Position numbers and translations under genes: made by a program
Source: Cupriavidus sp. D384
Lineage (GTDB): Bacteria > Pseudomonadota > Gammaproteobacteria > Burkholderiales > Burkholderiaceae
Length of the DNA: 64,000 nt
Assembly: GCF_001652915.1 (NCBI RefSeq)
Contig: NZ_BBQI01000059.1
Location: forward strand, 110,575-174,574
Reading direction: 5' to 3'
Notes under the pieces: generated by a model
Told to the model about the DNA's origin: nothing
Database searches by the model: none
Seen by the model: only the letters and a program-made list of their open reading frames with translations
Shown here: positions 24,067 through 33,176 of the stretch, piece after piece
Layout: each line of letters opens with the position of its first letter
How positions within the stretch are numbered: position 1 is the stretch's first letter

Positions 24067-25289
24067 CAGCGCCCTCCTCCATGGTCACGCGACTCGCCGG
24101 CGTAGCGCAGCGCCCATGCCGCGATGATCGGGGCAAGCAACTGCTCGATTGCGAGCGCGCACAGGATGATCGATGCGAGCGGCGCCCCTGTGCCCGGGTA
24201 CAGGCGGGCAACGTCGCTCATCAAAAGATAAGCCAGCCCGGACATCGGCGCCAGCGCAAGCCCCAGCGCCGCGCACTGGCGCAGGCTCAGCCCCGAGAAC
24301 GATCCCAGCGATACCACGCCGGCCAGCTTGGCAATGTGACGGAAGACCACCAGCGCCACGGCCAGCGATCCGCCCACCACCCAGTCCTTGGCGGTCAGCG
24401 GCAGACCCAGCGACACCACCATCACGATGATCAGCAGGCTGCCCGCACTGCCGAAGTGCGTGGGCCACACATGCGGCTGGCGGTCCTGGTGCTTGAACAC
24501 CACGCCGGCCAGCATCAGTGTCAGCGGCATCGACAGTTTCAGCACCCGGGTCAGCGCCAGCGTGAACAGCACCAGCCCCACCAGCACCAGGAAGCTGTAG
24601 TGATCGTCGGCGGACATCCGCGCATAGATGGCATGGCCGAACTTGCCCACCACCCATGCCAGCAGACACGATCCCACCAGCAGGTACAGCGGATGCAGCA
24701 GCGCCGCGCCGATGTTGCCGTATTCGGAATGAAGCCAGCCGGTAGCCACCTGTACGATGGCCGCGGCGTAGATCGAATTGAGCGCGGACATTGCCATCAG
24801 ACGCTCGGTCACCTGCCCGTCGGCGCGCAGTTCGTTCTTCAACTGCAGCACGATCGTGGGCGAGGTGCTGACCGCGATACCGCCGGCCAGGATCGCCACT
24901 CCTGGCGATGCCCCCATCCACTGCAGCACCGTGGACACCAGGCCCCAGGTCAGCAGGCTTTCGGCGGCACTCGTGATCAGCAGCCACGGGTTGGCGCGCA
25001 GCCATGACAACGACAGCCGGTGACCCAGCTCGAACAGCGCCAGGGCCAGCGCCATGTCGATCAGCACGCGGGTCTGCGCGATCATGTTGTCGTCGACGAT
25101 GCTGCGCCCGAGCATGCCGGCGAACAGCCCTACCACCGCGTAGCCGACGATACGCGGACAGCCCAGCCAGCGGCGGCAGACTTCACCAGCCAGGCCCGCG
25201 CCCACCAGCGCAAGGCCTACCCAGAAGAGTCCGCCCGGCGCCAGCGGCAGCGAGGGAAATAGTTGGCTCAATCCGTTCATGCGCGACAT
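24066..25289 (-). CDS. Cation/proton antiporter, CPA2 (KefB/GerN-like)
   Basis: A 407-residue polytopic membrane protein with 11-12 hydrophobic helices and no C-terminal TrkA domain. Features typical of the Na+/H+ exchanger family are [38 protein letters not shown] and the [15 protein letters not shown] segment. The 1-base overlap with ybdK (downstream) indicates co-translation. The start is uncertain: ATG at 25289 and 25280 are both plausible and neither has a strong Shine-Dalgarno. The ion (Na+ or K+) cannot be decided from sequence. Confidence 0.85.
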   Translation of the reverse strand: MSRMNGLSQLFPSLPLAPGGLFWVGLALVGAGLAGEVCRRWLGCPRIVGYAVVGLFAGMLGRSIVDDNMIAQTRVLIDMALALALFELGHRLSLSWLRANPWLLITSAAESLLTWGLVSTVLQWMGASPGVAILAGGIAVSTSPTIVLQLKNELRADGQVTERLMAMSALNSIYAAAIVQVATGWLHSEYGNIGAALLHPLYLLVGSCLLAWVVGKFGHAIYARMSADDHYSFLVLVGLVLFTLALTRVLKLSMPLTLMLAGVVFKHQDRQPHVWPTHFGSAGSLLIIVMVVSLGLPLTAKDWVVGGSLAVALVVFRHIAKLAGVVSLGSFSGLSLRQCAALGLALAPMSGLAYLLMSDVARLYPGTGAPLASIILCALAIEQLLAPIIAAWALRYAGESRDHGGGR

Positions 25290-25372
25290 GGTAACGGAAG
25301 GACACGTCAGGAAATGTAAGTGCTTGTCCGACACTTTCCCGAACATGCCGACAACTATCGCCTTCTCCAACG

Positions 25373-25403
25373 AAAAAGCGCCATCGTCTCCGATAGCGCT
25401 TTT
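25373..25403 (-). terminator. Terminator of the TPR-like gene
   Basis: The stem AAAAGCGCYATCG / CGATRGCGCTTTT has one mismatch and loop TCTC. On the minus strand it is followed by T5. It lies between the TPR gene stop and the antiporter start, so the antiporter-ybdK operon has its own promoter. Confidence 0.8.
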
Positions 25404-25464
25404 GTAGGACTTGCAAAATCAGAATTGTCTCGCGTGCGGTGGCTCACATTCTCCGGCTGGGCGA

Positions 25465-27417
25465 TCAAATGCCCCAGAGCTTCCACTTGGGCCGTGTGGC
25501 CTTCAGTGCCGTTTCCACCTTGGCGTACAAGCCACGTGTTCCGCCCTTTTCAGCGTCAAGCACGCGCGCGCGCTCGAACCATCCCAACGCCGTTTCTCGT
25601 TGGCCCATGCCCAGGGCGGCCTGGACGGCGGCCAGCCAGGTCTGCGCGTCCCAGTCGTCGCGTGCGGCAAAGGCGATCTGGAAGTCGGTCAGCGCCTCGG
25701 GATGACGCTCAAGGTCCACCAGGAGCCTGGCGCGCTGCACCCGCGCGGGCGCCTGCTGCCGCGCATCGCCCTCGCCCAGCTGCACGGCCTGCTCCAGCAG
25801 CGGCATGGCTCGCTCGTGATCACCAAGGTCGCGCCAGATCTGGCCGAACCGGCCCGACACCCAGGCGTCGTCGATCAGCAGCGAGCGCCGTTGCAGTGCC
25901 TCAAGTTCGGCGATGGCATCGGCCTTGTCGTGCTCGTCCATCGACCCCATGCCGGTCTGCAGCAGCGTGCCGTAGTGGGCACGTGCATGGGCCATCGCAT
26001 GGGCGCCTTCGGTGCGGGCCTCTACAGGCAGCGCATCGAGCCGGGCATCCATATGCGCCAGCGCGGCGCTGGCCGATTCGGTGGCCTCGCGCCCGCCGAT
26101 CGCCGCCCAGGCCGCCACCAGGCGGCTGAAGGCCCAGCTGACATCCGCCGGATTGCGCTCCACCGGATAGCGGTTCAGCACCTCGCCCGCCATATCCACC
26201 ACCTGCTGGTGCTGGCCCGCCGATGCATAGGCGTCGAGCAGGTCGATCCAGTGATCGATAAAGTCGCTGGCCGCCATGCCCTTGCGGTGCAGCGCAACCT
26301 TCTCTTCCAGGTTGGTGGCACCGGCCGGCAGCGTGCGCGCCATCAGGCGGCACAGCAGCGAATAGAGATGGGGGTCAGCGTTGCCGCCGTGGCCCTGCGC
26401 ATCGCCTTCGCCGGTCTCGAAATACGTTTCGAGGCAGGACAGCCCCTTGCGGCACATGGCTTCCAGCATCGGCTTGAGCGCCGTCTGCGAGGCGGGAACC
26501 TCATCGAGGAAGCTGCCCAGCGCGGTGGCCGCATGGAAGTACAGCGCGCCGTCGTCGGCATCGGCCGTGACGGCAAAGCCGGTCCATGCCGGTTGCGCAG
26601 GCGCGCTGGCACCGGCGGCCACATTGGCCTGGTGGCGCCAGGTCAGCGCGCGCACCTGGGCCAGCGGATCGGGGCGCTGACGCAGATAGGTTTCCAGATC
26701 GTCGAGCGCAGCGGCGGGTTCGGAACCCAGCCGCAGCGGTGCGCGCAGGCGCCGTGCCTCGGCGTGATCGGGCTGTTCGGCCAGCACGCGCCCGGCCTGG
26801 GCGGCCGCCAGTGCGTCGCCTTGCGCAGGCGTCAGGTCGAGCAGTTCCGGGGAATCGAGCGCGATGCGCCCCAGGCAGATGCGCAGCAGCGGCTCGCCGA
26901 GCAGTTCGGCGGCATCGCTGCGTGCCACGTAATCCTGCACCAGCGGCAGGATGTCGCCGGCACCCAGGTCGGGGGCACGGTACAGCAGGTCGTGCCAGTA
27001 ACGGCCCGCCAGCGCAAAGTCGTTCAGCCGGAACGCGACAAAGCCCGCATAGAAGTGCGCGGCCCACTCGCCGGTGGCCAGCCCGTTGCGGCGTGCCGCC
27101 TCGTGCAGCCAGGGCTGCGCCTCGGTGTCACGCCCATCGCGCATCAGCAAGGTGCCATACATATGGACCAGCGCGCCACGCGACGCCCAGCGGTGCATCG
27201 GCGCCAGCGGCAACTCGGGCAGACGCGCCATGGCGTCGTCCAGCGCAGCCAGCGCGGCAGCCACATCGCCACGGTCAGACTGGATCTGCGCGCGCAACGC
27301 GGCGTAATCCACTACTTCGGGGTGTGCCTCCCACAGCTGGTCGGCAATCTGCAGCGCCTCGTCATGGCGCCCGGCATTGGCCAGCGCGATCGCGTGCTCG
27401 TAACGGACATCCTGCAC
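25465..27417 (-). CDS. Tetratricopeptide-repeat-like protein of unknown function
   Basis: A 650-residue soluble, Ala/Leu-rich helical protein without a signal peptide. TPR-like helical pairs occur throughout, for example YEHAIALANAGRHDEALQIADQLWEAHPE near residue 7 and EALTDFQIAFAARDDWDAQTWLAAVQAALGMGQRETALGWFERARVLD near the C-terminus. It is therefore likely a protein-interaction scaffold or assembly factor. GTG at 27417 is supported by AAGGAG about 7 bases upstream. It is flanked by terminators on both sides, so it is probably monocistronic. No catalytic motif is seen and the role is unknown. Confidence 0.8.
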   Translation of the reverse strand: MQDVRYEHAIALANAGRHDEALQIADQLWEAHPEVVDYAALRAQIQSDRGDVAAALAALDDAMARLPELPLAPMHRWASRGALVHMYGTLLMRDGRDTEAQPWLHEAARRNGLATGEWAAHFYAGFVAFRLNDFALAGRYWHDLLYRAPDLGAGDILPLVQDYVARSDAAELLGEPLLRICLGRIALDSPELLDLTPAQGDALAAAQAGRVLAEQPDHAEARRLRAPLRLGSEPAAALDDLETYLRQRPDPLAQVRALTWRHQANVAAGASAPAQPAWTGFAVTADADDGALYFHAATALGSFLDEVPASQTALKPMLEAMCRKGLSCLETYFETGEGDAQGHGGNADPHLYSLLCRLMARTLPAGATNLEEKVALHRKGMAASDFIDHWIDLLDAYASAGQHQQVVDMAGEVLNRYPVERNPADVSWAFSRLVAAWAAIGGREATESASAALAHMDARLDALPVEARTEGAHAMAHARAHYGTLLQTGMGSMDEHDKADAIAELEALQRRSLLIDDAWVSGRFGQIWRDLGDHERAMPLLEQAVQLGEGDARQQAPARVQRARLLVDLERHPEALTDFQIAFAARDDWDAQTWLAAVQAALGMGQRETALGWFERARVLDAEKGGTRGLYAKVETALKATRPKWKLWGI

Positions 27418-27577
27418 GGCCCGCTCCTTCAGAATTCGGCAAAAGCGGAATTATGCGCCATTGGCGTGACTCGCTTGGAAGAGAACAGGGGCGGAAAGGG
27501 GTCTGATTTGGGTTGACGGGGGCGGGGACCGGGGTCTTCCAGGCAGAACAGACCCATGCCCATGGGCAGACACCATA

Positions 27578-27612
27578 AAAAACGCCACCACGGGCCAGGC
27601 CCGGGTGGCGTC
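27578..27612 (-). terminator. Terminator of the orphan livK gene
   Basis: The stem ACGCCACC (27583-27590) pairs with GGTGGCGT (27605-27612), with further GC pairing inside. On the minus strand a T6 run follows. It lies about 95 bases after the livK stop. Confidence 0.85.
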
Positions 27613-27707
27613 AGTGCTACCAGTTCAGAACACGCCGTCCGTAGGAAAGCCGTCCGGCGTGCTGAAGTACTACAGGAAATGCATCAAAGCTGTGGCAATC
27701 GAGGCGA

Positions 27708-28859
27708 TTACTTGCCGCCGACCGTTTCCAGCACGGTCCACTTGCCGCCCTGGACCTTGTAGACGGTGATACCGCCGTCCTTCAGGTCGCCGCGTGCGTC
27801 GTAGGCCAGGGTCTTGGTGGTCACGCCCTGCATGTTCGTGGCGGCCAGCACCGGCAGGTAGCGCGCCGGATCGGCCGAGCCGGCCTTGATCATGGCGTTC
27901 ATCATCGCCGTGGCGCCGTCATAGGCGTACGGCGAGTACGTCTGGACCTTCGAGCCGAAGCGCTTCTCGTACTTCTTCTCGTAGGCGTTGCCGCCCGGCA
28001 TCTGTTCCAGCGGCAGGCCGGCCAGCGACACCACGGTGCCTTCGGCAGCCGGGCCGGCCAGCTTCAGGAAGTTGTCGGTCTTGGACATTTCGCCCGACAC
28101 GATCGGTGCCTTCATGCCCAGTTCCTTGACCTGCTTGGCCATCGGGGCCGATTGGGTCTCGGCGCCGCCGTAGAAGATCACGTCCGGGTTGCTGCGCTTG
28201 ATGTTGGTCAGCACGGCCTTGAAGTCCACGGCCTTGTCGTTCGTGAACTCGCGGCGCACGATCTTGCCGCCGGCGGCCTTGGCGGCCTTCTCGAACTCGT
28301 CGGCCAGGCCCTGCCCGTAGGCGGTGCGGTCGTCGACGATGGCGATGTTCTTGGCGCCCAGCTTCTTCACCACGAAGGCACCGATCACCGAACCCTGCTG
28401 GGTGTCGGACGTCATCATGCGGAACGTGGTCTTGAAGCCCTGGCGGGTGTATTCAGGCGCCGTCGCCATGGCGATCTGCGGAATGCCGGCGCGGTTGTAG
28501 ACCATCGACGCGGGAATGCTGGTACCCGAATTGAAGTGGCCGAGCATGCCCTGGATGCCGGCGTCCACCAGCTTCTGGGCCACCACCGAACCGGTTTTCG
28601 GGTCGGCCTGGTCGTCTTCGGAGATCAGGACAAACTTGACTTCCTTGCCACCGATCTTCGGCTTGGTGGCGTTCATGTCGTCGATGGCCAGGACGATGCC
28701 GTTCTGCATGTCCTTGCCGTACTGTGCCTGGCCGCCGGTCAGCGGGCCGGCGTAGCCCAGCTTGATTTCCTGTGCCTGGGCGAAAGCGGCCGAGGCAGCG
28801 GTCAGGCCAGCAACGGCCATGGCAACGGTCATGGCCGTCTTGCGGAATGTCGAGCTCAT
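27708..28859 (-). CDS. Branched-chain amino acid ABC transporter substrate-binding protein (orphan)
   Basis: A 383-residue periplasmic receptor of the Leu/Ile/Val/Thr family. The Sec signal MSSTFRKTAMTVAMAVAGLTAASAAFA ends near residue 27, then QEIKLGYAGPLTGGQAQYGKDMQNGIVLAIDDMNA, the hallmark of LivJ/LivK. VAQKLVDAGIQGMLGHFNSGTSIPAS and DDRTAYGQGLADEFEKAAKAAGGKIV complete the fold. AAGGAG precedes ATG at 28859. No permease or ATPase gene is adjacent, and a terminator follows, so it probably works with Liv components encoded elsewhere, possibly the loci at 54.8-64 kb. It may bind Leu, Ile, Val or related amino acids. Confidence 0.93.
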   Translation of the reverse strand: MSSTFRKTAMTVAMAVAGLTAASAAFAQAQEIKLGYAGPLTGGQAQYGKDMQNGIVLAIDDMNATKPKIGGKEVKFVLISEDDQADPKTGSVVAQKLVDAGIQGMLGHFNSGTSIPASMVYNRAGIPQIAMATAPEYTRQGFKTTFRMMTSDTQQGSVIGAFVVKKLGAKNIAIVDDRTAYGQGLADEFEKAAKAAGGKIVRREFTNDKAVDFKAVLTNIKRSNPDVIFYGGAETQSAPMAKQVKELGMKAPIVSGEMSKTDNFLKLAGPAAEGTVVSLAGLPLEQMPGGNAYEKKYEKRFGSKVQTYSPYAYDGATAMMNAMIKAGSADPARYLPVLAATNMQGVTTKTLAYDARGDLKDGGITVYKVQGGKWTVLETVGGK

Positions 28860-29018
28860 CAGTTCTCCTTGGGTCCCATAGGGTGCCATATGGTGCCGGT
28901 GTCGGCATATTTGCGGATCGGCGTTGGCAGCACCGTTCCGTTCCTGGGTTGCGCGGCAGGGTCGGGATCGCCGGCCCCCGCCACACACTTTGCTGACAAT
29001 CCGCAGTGGCCCGTGGCC

Positions 29019-32000
29019 TCAGCCGATCGTCATCAGACTTGCATTGCCGCCCGCCGCCGCCGTGTTGACGGACAGCGAACGCTCGATCAACAAACGCTCC
29101 AGCGCGATATTCGGTTCACCCTGGGCCAGGCCCTGCACGCCGACGATCGGGCCGGGGCGCGTGGCCGCCTGTTCGCAGACCGTGCGCAGCTGGTCGGAAT
29201 CACCGTGGTGCAGCACGGCATCGAAGCCGATGTCCGTGCCCAGCCAGTCGGAAACCACGCGGACGCGCGATTGTACTGCGGCAGGCAGGCGCGCCAACAG
29301 CGCCTTTGCAACAGGTGTGTCAGTCCACAACGCTTCGGAACCCACGGCCAGCACGGCCGCCAGTTGCAGCGCCAGATCGGATTCCTGCTGGGCCAGGCAC
29401 AGCACGCGCTCGCGCGGCAGCAGCGAGTACGTATTGCGCTCGCCCGTGGGGCCGGGCAGCGTCACCGACAGGCCCGAAGCCGAAGCGGCCGCCAGGCGGT
29501 CGCAGGCGGCGGCCAGTTCCGGCTGTGCCGACTGCGCCCACGCCTTCAGCGCGGACAGTTCGGGCGATGCCGGCGCGTCTGCGGCGCCGCCGTTGACATC
29601 CGATGCACGCACGACATTGGCCACCGCATCCTGCGGGCAGACCGACAGCAGGCGATGCAGGTACAACGGGCCGCCCGCCTTCGGGCCGGTGCCTGACAGG
29701 CCTTCGCCGCCAAACGGCTGCACGCCCACCACTGCACCCACGATATTGCGGTTCACGTAGAGGTTGCCAACATGCGCGCGATCAACGATATGCGCGATGG
29801 TTTCGTCGATCCGCGTGTGGATGCCCAGCGTCAACCCGTAGCCGGTGCCATTGATCTGGCCGATCATTGTGTCCAGCGCGGCGCGCGGGTAGCGCACCAC
29901 ATGCAGCACCGGGCCAAACACCTCGCGCTTCAGTTCCTCGATCGAATCCAGTTCGATCAGCGTCGGCGGCACGAACGTGCCGTTGCGGCAGGCCGCCGAT
30001 TGCGCGGCGCCCGGATCGGCCTGGTGCACGCGGCGGCCCTTGGCACGCATGGCCTCGATATGGCGCACGATATTGCCGCGCGCCTCGTCGTCGATCACCG
30101 GGCCCACGTCGGTCGACAGGCGATCCGGGTTGCCCAGCGTCAACTCGCCCATCGCGCCCTTGAGCATTTCCAGGATGCGGTCGGCCACGTCTTCCTGCAG
30201 GCACAGCACGCGCAGCGCCGAGCAGCGCTGTCCGGCGGAATCGAACGCCGAGTTCACGACGTCGCCCACCACCTGTTCGGCCAGCGCCGACGAGTCGACG
30301 ATCATCGCGTTCTGGCCGCCGGTTTCGGCGATCAGCGGGATCGGACGCCCGGCGGCGTCCAGGCGGCCCGCCACGTTACGCTGCAGCAGGCGTGCCACTT
30401 CGGTCGATCCGGTGAACATCACCCCCTTCACGCGGGCATCGCCCACCAGCGCGGCACCCACCGTTTCGCCACGGCCGGGCAGCAGTTGCACGGCCCCGGC
30501 CGGCACGCCGGCATCGCGCAGCAGGCGCACGGCAGCGGCGGCGATCAGCGGGGTCTGTTCGGCCGGCTTTGCCAGCACTGGATTGCCGGCGGCCAGCGCG
30601 GCGGCAACCTGGCCGGTGAAGATCGCCAGCGGGAAATTCCACGGGCTGATACAGACCACGGGACCCAGCGGGCGGTGCGTGTCGTTCGAGAACGTCTCGC
30701 GCACCTGCACGGCGTAGTAGCGCAGGAAGTCGACGGCCTCGCGCACTTCGGCGATGGCGTTCGAGAACGTCTTGCCAGCCTCGCGCATGATGATGCCCAT
30801 CAGCGACTGCATCTGGGCTTCCATCAGGTCGGCGGCACGCTCCAGCGCGGCGGCGCGCACCTCGGGCGGCGTGGCCTGCCAGATCGGCGCCACATTGACG
30901 GCAGCCGTCAGCGCCGCTTCGATCTCGGCCGGCGTGGCTTCGCTCACATGGCCCACCACGTCGCGGTGGTCGGCCGGGTTCAGCACCGGTTCCGTCCTGG
31001 CATCGGCACGGTCCACATCGGCGCCCAGCAGCGGGTCGGCGCGCAGCACATCGCTGGTACCCGCCAGCAGCGCGGACGACAGCGACGCCAGGCGGTGCTC
31101 GTTCGACAGGTCGATACCGGCCGAATTGGCGCGCGAGTCGCCATACAGCGTGCGCGGTTGCGGAATGCGCGGGTGCGGCAGGCCCATCGTGCCTTCCGTC
31201 TTGTGCATCTGCTCGACCACGGCCACCGGGTCGGCCACCAGTTCGTCGAGCGGAATCGTTTCATCGGCGATCCGGTTCACGAACGACGTGTTGGCGCCGT
31301 TTTCCAGCAGGCGGCGCACCAGGTACGCCAGCAGCGTCTCGTGCGTACCCACCGGGGCGTAGATGCGGCACGGCCGGCCAAACTTGCCGTCGGCCTTGGC
31401 GCCCACCACCTGGTCGTACAGCGGCTCGCCCATGCCATGCAGGCACTGGAACTCGTACTGGCCGGGGTAGTAGTTCTGCCCGGCGATCTGGTAGATGGCC
31501 GACAGCGTGTGCGCGTTGTGCGTGGCGAACTGCGGGTAGATCGCGTCCGGCACCGACAGCAGCTTGCGCGCGCAGGCCACGTACGACACGTCGGTATAGA
31601 CCTTGCGCGTGTAGACCGGATAGCCCTCCAGGCCGTCCACCTGGCCGCGCTTGATTTCGCTGTCCCAGTAGGCGCCCTTGACCAGGCGGATCATCAGGCG
31701 ATGGCGGCTGCGGCGCGCCAGGTCGATCAGGTAGTCGATCACGAACGGGCAGCGCTTCTGGTAGCCCTGCACCACGAAGCCGATGCCGTTCCAGCCGGCC
31801 AGTTCGGGCTCGAAGCACAGGCGTTCGAGCAGGTCGAGCGAGATTTCCAGGCGGTCGGCTTCCTCGGCGTCGATATTGATGCCGATGTCGTACTGGCGGG
31901 CCAGCATCGTCAGGCTCTTCAGGCGGCCGTACAGCTCCGAGATTACGCGCTCGTGCTGGGCGCGGCTGTAGCGCGGGTGCAGCGCCGACAGCTTGATCGA

Positions 32001-32981
32001 GATACCCGGGCCTTCATAGATGCCACGGCCGCGCGAGGCCTGGCCGATGGCGTGGATGGCCTGCTCGTACGATGCCAGGTAGCGCTGGGCATCGGCCTCG
32101 GTCATGGCCGCTTCGCCAAGCATGTCATACGAATAACGGAAGCCTTCGGCTTCGTACTTGCGCGCGTTGGCCAGCGCTTCGGAAATGGTCTCGCCGGTGA
32201 CGAACTGCTCGCCCATCAGGCGCATCGCCATGTCCACGCCCTTGCGGATCAGCGGCTCGCCGCCCTTGCCGATAATGCGCGTCAGCGCCTTCGACAGGCC
32301 GGCTTCGGTGTGCGTTGCCACCAGGCGGCCGGTCAGCAGCAGGCCCCAGGTAGCGGCATTGACGAACAGCGACGGGCTCTGGCCCAGGTGCGACTGCCAG
32401 TTGGCGCCGCTGATCTTGTCGCGGATCAGCGCGTCGCGCGTGGCCTTGTCGGGGATGCGCAGCAGGGCTTCGGCCAGGCACATCAGCGCCACGCCTTCCT
32501 GCGACGACAGCGAGAATTCCTGGATCAGGCCCTGCACCAGGCCTTCGCGGCCCGTGCCCACCTTCTGCTCGCGCAGCTTCTGCGCCAGCGCCTTGGCCAT
32601 CTTGATGGCGGCATCGGCCTGGGCCTGCGGCAGACGGGCCTGCTCCAGCAGCACCGGCACGCATTCGGTTTCGGGGCGGCGGTAGGCCGAGGTAATGGCG
32701 GCGCGCAGCACCGACTGCGGCTGGATGCTCTGGGCAAATTCCAGGAACGGCTGCGGCATGGCGTCGCCGTGCGCAGTATCGCCCGCATCTGTGCCATCGC
32801 CGTCGGCCAGCCCGGCCGAACCGGCCTCGTGCGGCAGATGACCGCGCTCCACCTGCTCCAGATACGTAAAGATCGCCTGTTTGATCAGCCAGTGCGGCGT
32901 GCGGTCGATCGATTGGGCAACACGTTTGAGGCGTTCGCGCGAAGCATCATCAAGCTTGACGCCAAGGGTGGTGGTGGCCAT
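29019..32981 (-). CDS. putA: PutA: proline dehydrogenase, P5C dehydrogenase and transcriptional repressor
   Basis: Oxidises proline to glutamate in two steps on one 1320-residue chain. Residues 1-47 form a ribbon-helix-helix DNA-binding domain (TTTLGVKLDDASRERLKRVAQ), so it is the autoregulating type. The FAD proline dehydrogenase barrel follows (about 170-480) with GISIKLSALHPRY, VKGAYWDSEIKRGQ and FATHNAHTL. The NAD aldehyde dehydrogenase domain (about 580-1090) has SPWNFPLAIFTGQ, FTGSTEVARLL, ETGGQNAMIVD and catalytic Cys920 in SAGQRCSALR. A C-terminal extension ends the protein. GGAG precedes the ATG. Candidate PutA operators overlap the promoter. It acts at the membrane when reduced. Confidence 0.97.
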   Translation of the reverse strand: MATTTLGVKLDDASRERLKRVAQSIDRTPHWLIKQAIFTYLEQVERGHLPHEAGSAGLADGDGTDAGDTAHGDAMPQPFLEFAQSIQPQSVLRAAITSAYRRPETECVPVLLEQARLPQAQADAAIKMAKALAQKLREQKVGTGREGLVQGLIQEFSLSSQEGVALMCLAEALLRIPDKATRDALIRDKISGANWQSHLGQSPSLFVNAATWGLLLTGRLVATHTEAGLSKALTRIIGKGGEPLIRKGVDMAMRLMGEQFVTGETISEALANARKYEAEGFRYSYDMLGEAAMTEADAQRYLASYEQAIHAIGQASRGRGIYEGPGISIKLSALHPRYSRAQHERVISELYGRLKSLTMLARQYDIGINIDAEEADRLEISLDLLERLCFEPELAGWNGIGFVVQGYQKRCPFVIDYLIDLARRSRHRLMIRLVKGAYWDSEIKRGQVDGLEGYPVYTRKVYTDVSYVACARKLLSVPDAIYPQFATHNAHTLSAIYQIAGQNYYPGQYEFQCLHGMGEPLYDQVVGAKADGKFGRPCRIYAPVGTHETLLAYLVRRLLENGANTSFVNRIADETIPLDELVADPVAVVEQMHKTEGTMGLPHPRIPQPRTLYGDSRANSAGIDLSNEHRLASLSSALLAGTSDVLRADPLLGADVDRADARTEPVLNPADHRDVVGHVSEATPAEIEAALTAAVNVAPIWQATPPEVRAAALERAADLMEAQMQSLMGIIMREAGKTFSNAIAEVREAVDFLRYYAVQVRETFSNDTHRPLGPVVCISPWNFPLAIFTGQVAAALAAGNPVLAKPAEQTPLIAAAAVRLLRDAGVPAGAVQLLPGRGETVGAALVGDARVKGVMFTGSTEVARLLQRNVAGRLDAAGRPIPLIAETGGQNAMIVDSSALAEQVVGDVVNSAFDSAGQRCSALRVLCLQEDVADRILEMLKGAMGELTLGNPDRLSTDVGPVIDDEARGNIVRHIEAMRAKGRRVHQADPGAAQSAACRNGTFVPPTLIELDSIEELKREVFGPVLHVVRYPRAALDTMIGQINGTGYGLTLGIHTRIDETIAHIVDRAHVGNLYVNRNIVGAVVGVQPFGGEGLSGTGPKAGGPLYLHRLLSVCPQDAVANVVRASDVNGGAADAPASPELSALKAWAQSAQPELAAACDRLAAASASGLSVTLPGPTGERNTYSLLPRERVLCLAQQESDLALQLAAVLAVGSEALWTDTPVAKALLARLPAAVQSRVRVVSDWLGTDIGFDAVLHHGDSDQLRTVCEQAATRPGPIVGVQGLAQGEPNIALERLLIERSLSVNTAAAGGNASLMTIG

Positions 32982-33095
32982 GCGGGCAGTTCTCCAGCGG
33001 ATCTCGGTAAGACGATTGGCAGTGCCGGCAATACGCGCAAGCGTACCGGCCAGACTACCGGGCTGGCGCGATCTTACTCTCGGAGATTTACTAGG

Positions 33096-33152
33096 TGCAA
33101 CCTAGTGCAACCACTTAGTTCTACCGCCCCGAAAAGGTTGCACTAACGCAAC
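33096..33152. promoter_or_regulatory. PutA operator cluster and putA promoter
   Basis: Three copies of GTTGCA (two as TGCAAC at 33096-33101 and 33106-33111, one direct at 33137-33142) and a partial copy (GCAAC at 33148-33152) lie 115-171 bases upstream of putA. GTTGCA is the core recognised by the E. coli PutA ribbon-helix-helix domain. On the minus strand a TTGCAC -35 within the cluster and TAAGAT 18 bases further make a plausible promoter, so binding would block it. Confidence 0.7.
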
Positions 33153-33176
33153 ATTTCCACTCGCCGGGACAGGCCC

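Noticed and set aside
29772..33146. A 1124-codon open frame antisense to putA
   Set aside because: Same explanation; it shadows putA and has no protein-like motifs.
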